A stretch of 64,000 nt of DNA. It comes from Tetradesmus obliquus. Its lineage: Eukaryota; Chlorophyta; Chlorophyceae; Sphaeropleales; Scenedesmaceae. Position numbers and translations under genes: made by a program. Below, piece after piece: positions 52,073 through 63,320 of the stretch (its first letter is position 1; each line of letters begins with the position of its first letter). The notes under the pieces are model-generated. The model was not told where the DNA came from and made no database searches. It was given only the letters and a program-made list of their open reading frames with translations. The stretch spans positions 2,790,001-2,854,000 of the forward strand of contig CP126207.1 in assembly GCA_030272155.1 (NCBI GenBank). The letters run 5' to 3'.

Positions 52073-52429
52073 TGTCACTCTGGAATGCCCTAATGCTAAT
52101 GTACAGCCACCTACTGTGCTCAGTGTGCAGTGCTGCTGAATTTCTGCCCAGCTGAAATGTTGAAGCAGCACACACCTCGCCCACTGCCAGACACCCTGCC
52201 GTCCTGCTGTGCATGTCACTGCTGCAGGGTACTAGTGATCCAGTAAACTCAGTTTGTGCCAGTGGCCCAGTGTACTAGTGGTACATGAGAGTCAAAGCCT
52301 TTATTTATCCGGGAGACATGCGGATCAAACATACCAGCCGTTTTCAAAGGGCTCGCTGCTGCCCGGCAAAGCTACGGGTGCCGTGCCACACAACTGGTGG
52401 CAGTGCCTGCACGCCATCCCCAACACGTG

Positions 52430-52890
52430 TTACTCCTCATTCCTGCCATATTCAGCAGCAGCCTCTCCTGCATCCAGGGCCACCGTGGCGGCCACCTGTG
52501 ACTCACACCTGGCAGGAAGGAAACAGCATCAAACTGGTGCTGCCAGTGCACAATGTGCAGCTGTGCTGACAACCCACACAGAGCTATAGCTACAGCAGCA
52601 CGCCCCCTGCTCATTGCCAGTGTACTGCATGGTCCATGCTGCAAGGCACTGTACAGACCGCTCAGCGCAAGGCTCTCGTGCCACAACACAACTGCCTGCG
52701 ACGCCATGCCTACTCCACATCCTCACCCCCGCTATCAGCTGCCGCCCCTCGCTGCCCTAAAGGCACCCAGGGGGTAGCTTGGCAACAGACCATGCCCCTG
52801 GCTCGTGCTGCATGCCACCCCTACTCCTCATCTTCGTCGCCACTGTCAGCAGCAGCCCCTCCTGCATCCAGCGCCACATACTGGCTGTAG
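52430..52890 (-). repeat. trailing copies of the TBC gene's last exon end
   Basis: Copies of the end of the TBC coding sequence (VSYSQYVALDAGGAAADSGD then EDE) trail behind the stop at 53098. The clearest is 52885-52825; weaker ones lie at about 52760-52715 and 52500-52440. Confidence 0.8.
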
Positions 52891-53097
52891 CTCACACCCG
52901 CTGCTACATGCTCTGCTGCGCTGCCACTGCCACCAGCTGCACCGCCAGCCCTGGCTGCTGCTGCTGTCCTGAGGCTGGTTTGCAGCTGTGCTGACAGCCC
53001 ACACGGCATGTAGATACAGCAGCAGGCCTCCTGCTGACTGTCAGACTGCCGCATGGAACCTGCTGCTTTCATCAACGCGGCTGCCTGCAGCCCGTCC

Positions 53098-56000
53098 CTA
53101 TTCATCCTCATCCCCACTATCAGCAGCAGCCCCTCCTGCATCCAGCGCCACATACTGGCTGTAGCTCACACCAGCAGCTTCAAACTCTGCTGCGCTGCTA
53201 CTGCCGCCAGCTGCACTGCCAGCCCTAGCTGCTGCTGCTGCCCTGAAAGCATCCAAAGGGTAGCTTGGCACCACACCATGTCCCTTGTTACCTGCTGCTT
53301 CTGCTGCGCTGCAGTGCTCTGCTGCTGCAGGCGGCAGGTGCGGCCGGCCGCCACCCACCACCAGCACCGGCTGCTCTGACAGAGCAGGATCATAGACCGG
53401 CTGCTGCCCCTGCCAGTCCTGCTGCTGCCACTGCTGCTGCTGCAGCAGGGTGTCACCAGAATGCTCCTCCTGGTAGAACTGCTGCTGCTGCTGCTGTGGT
53501 GAAGCTCCCGCAGCCCCATTGCCGCCGTCGCCAGCGTGGTCAGTGGCCTCCGGAGCTGCACTCCCCTGCTGCTGCTGCTGCTGCCGCTTGAGCATCTTGA
53601 TGCTCATCAGCCGCTGCCGCCAGCCGACGCCGGCACCCGCTGCACCTGCAGCAGCAGCATCAGCTGCTGCTCCCGTTGCATGTGGCTCCACATCCACAGC
53701 ACCTATTGCAGGAGCCTGACCAAGCGCAGAACCACGCATGGGTTGCTGCTGCTGCTGTTGTTGAGGCTCGCGGAGCTCGCCGCTGCTCCTGCTAACCCTG
53801 GCACCTGACGAGCCGCCGCCGCCACTGCTGCTGCTGCTGCCACCGCCTGCACTGCCGTTGCCGTTGCTGCTGCTGGTGGAGGTTGGAGCATGCCCGGGGG
53901 TCTTTGTAGGGCTGCCAAACCTTGCCAGTGCGGCCGACACAAATCCAACAGCACCCCCACCTGACGTTGCTGCTGCTGCTGCCGCATTCGCTGCAGCCGA
54001 AGCACCACTCGTGCCGCCTGCGCTGCTACTGTAGCTCCCAGCAGCGGCAGCAGCAGCAGCAGGGGACGCCTGCTTGCCGAAGGAGCCCAGCCGTGAAAAG
54101 CCTGCTGCCTGGCGCTGCGGGCTGCTGCTGCTGCCACCTCCGCTCGCTGCTGCTGCTGCCCTGAGCTGCGCCTGCAGCTGCTCGATGAGCTCGTCCTTGC
54201 TGGCAGCCTCCGCATCCTGCACCCATTAAACAATGCACAGCATGAGCACAAATCATAAATGCAATCCCACCTGGGCCAGCCATGTGCGCCATACCGTGCG
54301 CCTCGAGCCCCAGAAATTTGATGTTGTCAAGCGGGCAGTGTGGCGGGCGCACAGTCACACTGTACACCCGCACCGACAGACAGCGAAGCGTGAAAGCACA
54401 CACCAACCTGTGCAGATGGCACAAGCACAATCCAGCACCTCCTAGAACCTGTGACCGAAACTATCAAAGAACAATCAGTGTCCCACCTGCGCAGCCAGGC
54501 ATGCCATGCTGCTCCAATGCAGCCGCAGCAACCTCGATCAACCTCAGCACACTTGAACAGAGCCTTGCAACCTTCAACAGCCCGAGGAGTACACCAGCTC
54601 GAGCAACCCCAATAACACTGGGCACCGTTGAGACGCCTCAAACAAACCCACCTGTGCCGCCAAGCGTGCCATGCTGCGCGCCAGCTGCTGCTCCAGCGCA
54701 GCCGCAGCGCCCTCCTTTGCAGCCAGAGCCGCCAGCAGCCCCTCAGCACACGTTAATGACATGTCAATGACACCCTCGTAACGCTTCAGCAGCTGCGCCG
54801 CGGCCTGGCAGCACTGCTGCTGCTGCTGCTGCTGCTGCTGCGGAGGCTGGTCGGCCGCTGCTGCTGCTGCTGCTCGTGCTGCTGCCACGTAGGCGTCTTG
54901 TACTGCCTGCAAGCCGTACTGCTCACAAAGATCAGCCATGTCCTGCTGCTGCCGCTGCTGCGGTTGTGACGGACGGCTAGGCAGTGCATCAGTGTCCTGC
55001 TGCTGTTGTTGCTGCTGTGGCGCTGTCGCTGCTGTTGTTGCTGCAACCTCAGCCGTCTGCTGTGCCTCCCCACCTACAGCACAAGGCACATCACTGCCGC
55101 GACTACCGCCACCAGCAGCAGCACCGCCAGCAGCAGCAGCCCGCTGCGCCATGAAGCCACCGAATGTGGTGTTGCCAGCTGGCGGCGTCGATCCCAGCAG
55201 CATCCAGCCGCCCTCGCCATCATCATCCTCCGTCTGGCGCAGCGTCAGCTGCCGGCTGCTGCTGCTGCCGCTGCCGCTGAGCACCTGCTGCTGCTGCTGG
55301 GGATAGTTGCTGCTGCTGCCGCCACCATTGGAGGTGAAGCTACTGTGAGAGGAGCTGCGCTGGTGCTGCTGCTGCTGCTGCGGCTTGGCCTGCCTGCTGC
55401 TGCTGCTGCCAGGCAACCCGAATCCGCTGCTGCTGAGGCTGCCTGTGCTGTGTGCACGTAGCTGCGGCATGCCGTGCTGGGGCCGCTGCTGCTGCTGCTG
55501 CTGCTGGTGATGTTTTGCTGGCAGCGGCGGCGGCGCTGCTGGCAGCAGGCCAGGCGCAGCAGCGATGGCAAATGCCTGCAGGCACATGCGGTGCACAGGG
55601 CCAGGTTGATGCAGGGGGTGGGAGGATGGCTGGCTGCAGATCGTGATGGTGGCGTTTGCAGCATTGAATGCTATACCTTCAACAAGCAGTTACTGCAAAG
55701 GTGCGCAGTTAAGGGCAATTTATTGCATCAACTGTGTAGTTTTTCCTGTAGCCAAGCTTTAACAACCAATAAGACATCCTGCGTGCGCAACACCCCACCT
55801 GCGCGATTGTCTTGCTGCGCGGGCCGCTGCTGTCCGGCAGGATGCAGTACCCAGCAGACAGCACACCGACCCCAGCGGTCCAAGCAACACATGGTGCTGC
55901 TGCTGCCCCAGCAGAGGAATTCAGGTGCACGGCAAGGCAACACCTGGAACCAACATCCAACGTCCTTCCAATGCATTCTAGGAGGCAAAAACTGTTCAAT

Positions 56001-56359
56001 ATCAGTACCCTTTACTTGCGCAGCAGCCCACCTGCGCGATCGCCTTGCTGCGCAGGCCGCTGCTGTCATGCAGGATGCGGTACCCAGCAGACAGCATACC
56101 GACCCCAGCGGTCCAAGAAACACAATGTACTGCTGCTGTTCCAGCAAAGGGTGCCCCATTGCTGGTGCCGCTCACACGGCAGGGAGGCAACAGCTGGATC
56201 AACACCCCACATGACTCCATTGATGGATGTAGTATTTATTCAGTATCAAACTTCATTAATATGAACAGCAGCCCACCTGGGCGATCGCCTTGCTGCGCGG
56301 GCCGCTGCTATCCGGCAGGATGCGGTACCTGCTGCCACATGCCAGGCTGCCACCGCCGC

Positions 56360-56394
<35 letters not shown>

Positions 56395-56542
56395 TCACAG
56401 CCCGGCACACTGCCTGCTGCTGCTGCTGCTGCTGCTGCTGGGTGTGCACGGGTTTTGTGTAGCACAGGGCCCTGCAGCAGCAGCTGCCCGCCTTCTTCTT
56501 CTTCCTCCTCTTCTTCAAAGGCATCCTCCTCAGCACTTCGCC

Positions 56543-56582
<40 letters not shown>

Positions 56583-57510
56583 GCCGCTGCCACCACCAGA
56601 TGCTGCGCCGCCTGCCGTAGCACCCGCAGCTGCTGCTGCAGCTGCTGCTGCTGCCTTGGGTGTGTCAAAGTCTGGCACCCAATCCTCATTCACTACCAGC
56701 GCCTCACCACTGGACCAGCGCCCTACCACCTCACAGCAGCCTGGTGAAGATGCTGGCACCGCATCAGCAGCAGCAGCAGCAGGCCAGGCAGGGGCGCTAT
56801 CACCACAGGCTGATGCCCCGCCACTGGACCAGCGCCCTACCACCTCACAGCAGCCCAAGCCTGATGCTGTTGCTGATGTGTCAGCTGGCACTGCATCAGC
56901 AGCAGCAGACGTGGTGGAGGGGTTGGCGCCACAGGCTAATGGCCCTGTATGAGGCAACTGCATGTCTTGCTGCTGCTGCTGCTGACAGGGGTCAGCATCC
57001 CCATTGGCTATCGCTGCTGCTGCTGCTGCTGCTGCCGCTGCAGCGGGAGCAAGGTCTACTGGACTGCTGGTGAGATCACTGAAGTCTGCTGCTGCCGACG
57101 CCTGAACCTGATTGTAAGCGATACATACAGCCCCCTCACTGTCGCCCGGCTGTTCCTGTTGTAGATCGTTCTGCACTGGCTCCCCCACTTGCTGGCTAGA
57201 AGATTCTGTGCCGTTGTTGGGCACACTGCTACTGCCATTTGCGGCGGCAGCATCACCACCAGCGTCCTCCAATGCTGCTGCAACTGTTGACATGCCGTTG
57301 CCATTGGCCGCAAGCGCTGGCGCTGCGCCAGCAGCCACCTTCTGCTGCTGCTGCTGCTGCTGCTGTTGCTGCCTCCTTGCTGCTGTTGCTGCTGCTGCTG
57401 CCTCCAACTCAGCCACCACCTCTGCTCGGAAGCAGTGCTGCAGCGCCTGCAGGCGCAGTTGCAGACCCGAATGCACTACGTGAGGCACAGCACAAAAGAG
57501 ATGTGAGACA

Positions 57511-57545
<35 letters not shown>

Positions 57546-58336
57546 TCACAGCAGTAGCATCTGCCACGACAACTGGTGCAGAAGCGATGCCGCAGAGCCT
57601 GCGAAAAAATCCAGCGCGACATTTGGTGTGCGGCAGGGCAGCAGCAGTGCCTGCGCAGCTGTCTCAGCCACCACCTCTGCTTGGAAGCAGTGCTGCAGCG
57701 CCTGCAAGAACAATTGCAGACGCACAAGTATGCAGCATGTGTCAGAAGCAGCGCCACATGTGGCTGCAGTGACCAGAGCATCTGTCTCAGCCGCCACCTC
57801 TGCTCGGAAGCAGTGCTGCAGCGCCTGCAGGATAAAGCACCACAAAACACACGCGGCACAGCAGTCCAAGGCATGTCAGACACAGCAGCAGCAGCAGCAG
57901 GAGCAGCTGCAGCAGCCTCCGCAGCAGCAGCGAGTGAGATCAGCCACCACCTCTGCCTTGAAGCAGTGCTGCAGCGCCTGCAGGCAAAGACGAATGCGGG
58001 CGGCATGTGCAACAGCACGGCAGTGAAATGTACAGTCGCATACGCCGCGCCCGCCACCAGCAGCAGCCTGTCGCCACAAGCTTGTGTCCAAATGTGGCGG
58101 GCATGTACCCAGCCCCCTCAACCTGCAGCGCGCCAGCGTTGAGGTCGCCATAAGCAGCACAAAGTCTGACCTGCATCCCCAGTGTATGGGGGCTGAGCCC
58201 CAAACCCCAATCCCCAAAAACCTGCGGCTCACCTGAAGGGCATCCGCATCCAAGTCGCCGTAAAAAGCGCCCGCCACCAGCAGCAGCGTGTCGCCGTCAA
58301 ACGCCAGCGCTGGCATGGCCTGGCGGCAGCAGAAGC

Positions 58337-58373
<37 letters not shown>

Positions 58374-58693
58374 ACTTGGTGCAGGCGCCTGCAGCGCATG
58401 GCTGTCACAACCGGCTTGCCGGCAGCCGGCAGCAGCGTGACAAGCCCTCTCATCAACGGTGCCGCGTATTGCAGCAGCTGTGCTGCGTGTGGTGATACTG
58501 CTACGTGCTGGATGTTTTGATTCTGCTGACAGCGCAACATGCTGATCCGTATACATGCTTGATGTGTTGGTTCTGCTTCATCCTGCTGCACGGCACCCAC
58601 CTGCAGCAGCAGCGAGGCGTCGATGACGTCCTGCGAGGACAGCAGCGCGCCACCAAACAGGTGGTACAGTCCCAGGCATGCCCTGGCAGCAGT

Positions 58694-58725
<32 letters not shown>

Positions 58726-60619
58726 TACAGCTGTGATTGGGTGTGCTGCAGCACGCTGCGCAACAGGTTGTACAACCCCAGACATGCACTAAAACAACGG
58801 AAGCAGCAGCAGCGGCAGCGGCGTAGCAGCACATCACAGTGTCACGCGACATGCCGCTGCTGGCCCAGCGCCAGGCTTTCAAGGCGCGCAGTGCAAGCGA
58901 GACACACAGTGCCACGCCCACACCTCAGCAGCGAGCGCTCCAGGAACGCGCCGTCCCCCAGCCGCGCGGTCGTCTAATACTGCACGTTGCCGCCAGCACA
59001 GCCCGCCAGGCGGGTCCAAAGCCACACAGAAGAAACACAGACGCGCTGGCGTACCCAGGAAGAAACAGACAGGCACACACACCAGGCAGAGCAACAACCG
59101 CACCTGATGAGAGGCGCAGGCGAGCGCTCCAGGAACGCGCCGTCCCACAGCCGTGCACAGTCTCAAAGGGCATGCTGCTGCTGGCCCAGCCCGCCAGCAG
59201 CCAGCAGCAGTACAAAATCGGGCCGCACAAACCAAAGCAATATCACAAAGCCAGTCCTGCCCCGACCGCACCACCACAGTAGCGTGGCAGCAGGGAACAT
59301 TACGGGAATGGTCTGCAAGCGCACCTGATCAGGGGTGCAGGCGAGCGCTCCAGGTACGCGCCGTCTCACAGCCGTGCCACGGTCTCAAAGGACGTGCCGC
59401 TGCTGGCCCAGCCGCCAGCAGCCAGCAGCAGTACAAAATCGGGCCGCACAAACCAAAGCAATATCACAAAGCCAGTCCTGCCCCGACCGCACCACCACAG
59501 TAGCGTGGCAGCAGGGAACATTACGGGAATGGTCTGCAAGCGCACCTGATCAGGGGTGCAGGCGAGCGCTCCAGGTACGCGCCGTCTCACAGCCGTGCCA
59601 CGGTCTCAAAGGACGTGCCGCTGCTGGCCCAGCCGCCAGCAGCCAGGCCAAAGCACACAGCAACGATACTTCTAACATATCCTGGTCGTAAAAAGCAGAA
59701 GAAACTGCCAATTAGAAAACACACACCTGATGAGCGGCGCGGGCGAGCGTTCCAAGAAAGCTGCGTCCCACAGCCGTGCCACGGTCTCAAAAGGCATGCC
59801 GCTGCTGGCCCAGCCCGCCAGCAGCCAGCCGGGCAGCGGCTGCGTGGGCTCCACTCCCAGGGAAGACAGATGATCTGTCAGGTGTGGCAGGTGCTCGCGC
59901 AGCAGGTGGCCCAGCACGCGCTGGTCGACCTGGCAGGACAAGGGGGGGAGGGGTGAGCAAGGTGCAGAAAGTGTGAGAGCATGGTGAGAGGCGCAGGTGT
60001 GAGGGCAGGTGTTGCGGAGCAAGGTGCGTCAGCAGCCAGCCGGGCAGCGGCTGCATGGGCTCCACCACCAAAGATGATAGACGGGCGGTGGGGTGTGGCA
60101 GGTGGTGCCGCCGTTGTGATTGTAGTTGGAATTGTATCACATATGCACGCACATCAACGCAGCCCACCTGTGGCGCCACCATGGCGGGGCTGTAGTAGCC
60201 GGGCAGCACATGCTCAGCAATGGCCAGCATCACACCTGGCACCTCAAAACTTACCCCTTCACACACTAAATTGCCTGTCGCACCATCTTTGCACCTCACT
60301 CTTTCACACACCTGTGGCGCCACCATGGCGGGGCTGTAGTAGCCGGGCAGCACATGCTCAGCAAATGCTGCAAGTCACACCCACACACTGCTGGTTGTGT
60401 AAGCTCATGTTTTCAAGGACCGGCAATTAATGGATCCCTGCGCACCTGCTCTGCTACCATTGCAATAGACACTTCTATCAACTGATCCCTTATTGCAAAG
60501 CAGATCATAATCCTGCCCACCTGTGGCGCCACCATGGCGGGGCTGTAGTAGCCAGGCAGCACATGCTCAGCAATGGCCAGCAGGCAGCCAAACGCCAGCG
60601 ACTCGGGACCCTCCAGCCC

Positions 60620-60669
<50 letters not shown>

Positions 60670-61168
60670 AGTCATCCGCGCCGCCGCTGCTGCTCCTGCT
60701 GCTGCTGGCGCTGGCGCGGGGCGGCCTGGCAGGTTCAACAGCATCCGCCTGCGTGTGCGCTGCTGATGATGATGATGATGCGCACTGCTGCTGCTGCTGC
60801 TGCTGCCGGCCGCCTCCAGTCAGCACCAGCAGCAGCGCGCCCGCCACAAAGTTCATGCCCTGCGCATGCGCGGCAAGAGTGCATGTGACAGCATACAGAT
60901 TAGCGCCGTTTGGCTGAGGAAGGCGCAAGGCACAGGAGATGCAGCGCCAGGAGCAGCGCCAGAAGCACAGAACACGGCTGACACGTGCCGCTGCAGCTGC
61001 CCAGCTGCATGCCCAGCTGTTCGAAGTAGACACACAGCAACCCTCCTTGACCTGTCGGGCAGGCAGCTAGCAGCAGCCCACCTGGCAGTACCCCAGCTGC
61101 GGCGCCGCCAGGCAGAAGCAGCTCAGCAGGCGGCGCAGCGCGGCCTGGCCCTCGGGCCCCGACAGCCT

Positions 61169-61215
<47 letters not shown>

Positions 61216-62705
61216 GCCAGCAGATGAACATTTTGTTGAACCGTGAAGCGCCTGTCGCTGTAGGCTGTGCGCCCAAGTTCCCCGCTGCTGTGTGCAGCTG
61301 CTGCTGTGCCCTCGTGGATCGTGATGTGACCTCGCTGTGTCCTTCTCTCACCAGTCGTTCCCTGGAAGGTCCTGTGGCAGTCCTTGTTGATTATGATCCA
61401 TACATGCAGGCTTTTGACACCTGCTGTGGGCAACTGCTGCAGCCAGCTCACAGTCGTGCCCCGGGAACGTCCTGTGGCAGTGCTTGTCGATCTGGCAGCG
61501 CCATCTGCTGCCATGCTGCATGGTAAAAACATGCGAGACGGGGCCCTACTGTGATCACTTGCAACAACATGCGCAGCTGCAGCCAGCAAGCTCACCAGTC
61601 ATGTCCAGGAAAGGTTCTGTGGCAGTCCTTGTCGATCTGCAGCCTCCAGGTCTTGGCGTGGCAGCGCCACAGCAGCAGCGACTCGCCGCTGACGCCCAAC
61701 GCCTCCGCTGCCGCCGCTGCTGCTGCTGCTGCTGTTGATGAGGTTGCCTGGGCGCTGTCCTGCAAGCCAGCTGCTGCTGGTACACCGTCGCCCGCAGCTG
61801 CTGCAGGGGTGGAAGCAGCCGCGCCAGCATTGCTGCTGCTGCTGTCAGTGAGTGTGCTGCTGAGCTCTGCAGGTGAGTTGGTGTGGCGCGTGGGGACAAT
61901 GGAAGTGGTGCAGCGGCAGCAGGTGGCAGGTGCCAGGCAGTGTTGAACTTGACAGCACTGCTTGCAGGACATCCTTAGCATGCAGGCGGTCGTGCTGCGA
62001 GAACTCCTCGCTGCTGCTGGGTTCAGCTGGGTGTAGTTCCACCAGTTAAAGTTCAAAGCAGGTGGCGCCACTTGAGAACGCAACAGTACAGCCGCGAGCA
62101 TGCAGCTGCAGTGCACAGTCCAGGTAGGGTTGTTGCGCCGATTCGCAGCACAAACCTCTGCGCCAGGTTCAGCTGCAGCAGCCCTGCCTGCTGCTGAAAC
62201 ATCAATCCAAATTCAACATCATACATCTCCAGCTGCTTGCACGGCTGTATATTGCTGCTGAGCTGCCAGCAGTCCATCACCAAGTTAGCCACTCACGCTG
62301 GTGTAGTGCAACCAGCCTGCTGTAGTGTCCTGCAGGACAGTGCTTCCTCGCTCCCAGCAGTGCTGGCCACACATGAGGTCGAAGGTCGTTGGGTACGCCA
62401 TCTGCCACGAGCTCCACCAGCGATTCAAATAGGTCAGGGGCGTGCCTCTCCCCAAGCAGCAGCACCTCCCGCAGCACCGAGGCTATCAGCTTCGAGCAGG
62501 ATGCGTCATGCAGATTTAAGTTCGCAGTAGCCGCTGCTTCCAAGATGCCTAGCTGCTCTGCTGCGGTCTGCAGGTAGCTTCGCCACTTGGCAGTGTTGCG
62601 TACAGCAGCAGATATCCAGATCGGCGTGTATGTTTGCAGCAGCTCCGCGTAATCTCTGTTCACTTCTAAGCCGTAGTTGTCTCTCAGCGGAGGTGTCGGA
62701 TCCAT
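53098..62705 (-). CDS. TBC-domain Rab GTPase-activating protein, about 1588 residues
   Basis: Eleven exons on the minus strand: 62705-62297, 62026-61949, 61866-61596, 61166-61082, 60859-60521, 59929-59727, 58682-58601, 58319-58233, 57446-56277, 55575-54652, 54216-53098. All joins keep frame. The TBC domain spans residues about 100-490: DGVPNDLRPHVWPALLG, the arginine finger LQIDKDCHRTFPGHD (IxxDxxR), the glutamine finger LGYCQGMNFVAG (YxQ), then LLAIAEHVLPGYYSP and GMPFETVARLWDAAFLER. This accelerates GTP hydrolysis by Rab proteins in membrane traffic; both catalytic fingers are intact. The C-terminal 1100 residues are low complexity (polyQ, polyA, polyS, an acidic run EEEEEEEE). Exons 2 and 3 are the least certain. 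Introns carry exon-edge copies. Confidence 0.9.
55795..56095 (-). repeat. trailing copies of TBC exon 9 end
   Basis: After the donor at 56277, two copies of the exon's last 50 bases (YRILHDSSGLRSKAIAQ and YCILPDSSGPRSK with donor GTGGG) lie at about 56090-56030 and 55850-55797. Both preserve the donor. Confidence 0.88.
57680..57985 (-). repeat. leading copies of TBC exon 9 start
   Basis: Three copies of acceptor plus LQALQHCFKAEVVAD-like sequence lie at about 57980-57945, 57830-57795 and 57710-57680, before the real exon start at 57446 (ALQHCFRAEVVAELEAA). Each keeps CCTGCAG. Confidence 0.9.
59104..59645. repeat. tandem duplication, 221-bp period, carrying TBC exon 6 end copies
   Basis: The block around TACAAAATCGGGCCGCACAA recurs at 59211 and 59432 (221 bp apart) with near identity. 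Each unit contains, on the minus strand, a copy of the end of exon 6 (FETVARLWDGAYLERS-like, then a GTGCG donor). A third, partial unit reaches about 59645. Another trailing copy with GTGTGGG donor is at 58965-58915. Confidence 0.88.
60165..60375 (-). repeat. two trailing copies of TBC exon 5 end
   Basis: After the donor at 60521, sequences encoding IAEHVLPGYYSPAMVAPQ with GTG donors recur at about 60370-60310 and 60232-60168. They match the real exon end at 60580-60521 almost exactly. Confidence 0.92.
60621..60672. repeat. coding CAG/CTG tract in TBC exon 5
   Basis: About 16 triplets inside the TBC-domain exon, read GCA on the minus strand in this frame, insert a polyalanine loop between GALLLVL and ESLAFGCLLAI. 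An insertion within the catalytic domain is unusual and probably forms a surface loop. Confidence 0.85.
61167..61214. repeat. CAG/CTG tract at a TBC 3' splice site
   Basis: About 16 units read CTG on the coding strand and end in the CAG acceptor for exon 4 (starts 61166). Confidence 0.9.
61325..61500 (-). repeat. two trailing copies of TBC exon 3 end
   Basis: Copies of the arginine-finger segment (QIDKHCHRTFPGHDCEL and INKDCHRTFQGTTGE) with GTGAG-like donors lie at about 61496-61445 and 61400-61340, behind the real exon end at 61596. Confidence 0.88.
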
Positions 62706-63100
62706 CCTGGGAAAGGCTTGGACCAGCAGGATGGTCAATTCAACTGCAGTACCGACATCATGCTTGCAGCTGTTCCGCAAACTCAAGGAACGGCGCGTCT
62801 CTGATACATAGAACCGTTAATTACACACGTTGAGCAACACCAGCAAGCCATGGCTAACCCTGCTTGGTGCATCTGCAATAGGGTTCATGGTCAGGCTGAC
62901 ACAACCCACCAGCCTGGTGCGGTACGGCAGACACAAAGACTGGCCACAACCCCATGACCACTTTCGAAGCAGGGCTTGCTAAAAGTTCAAACTCGTTCTG
63001 GTTCGCTAATTGTCCCAGACTGGTACATGTTGAGTGCCCTGAGCTGCGCGGTGCAGGTGCAGGTGCAGCGTTGAAGCCTTGCAGTAACCGTCCTAGCCAA
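62706..63100. other. upstream flank of the TBC gene
   Basis: Holds the TBC promoter and 5' UTR on the minus strand. I see no TATA box and no other gene. GGTGCAGGTGCAGGTGCAGC at 63053-63070 is a short direct repeat just before the duplicated block. Confidence 0.4.
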
Positions 63101-63106
63101 GGTGGC

Positions 63107-63149
63107 CAGCAGCAGCAGCAGCAGCAGCAGGCAGTGTGCCGGGCTGTGA

Positions 63150-63182
<33 letters not shown>

Positions 63183-63280
63183 GTGTGCACGGGTTTTGTG
63201 TAGCACAGGGCCCTGCAGCAGCAGCTGCCCGCCTTCTTCTTCCTCCTCTTCTTCAAAGGCATCCTCCTCAGCACTTCGCC

Positions 63281-63320
<40 letters not shown>

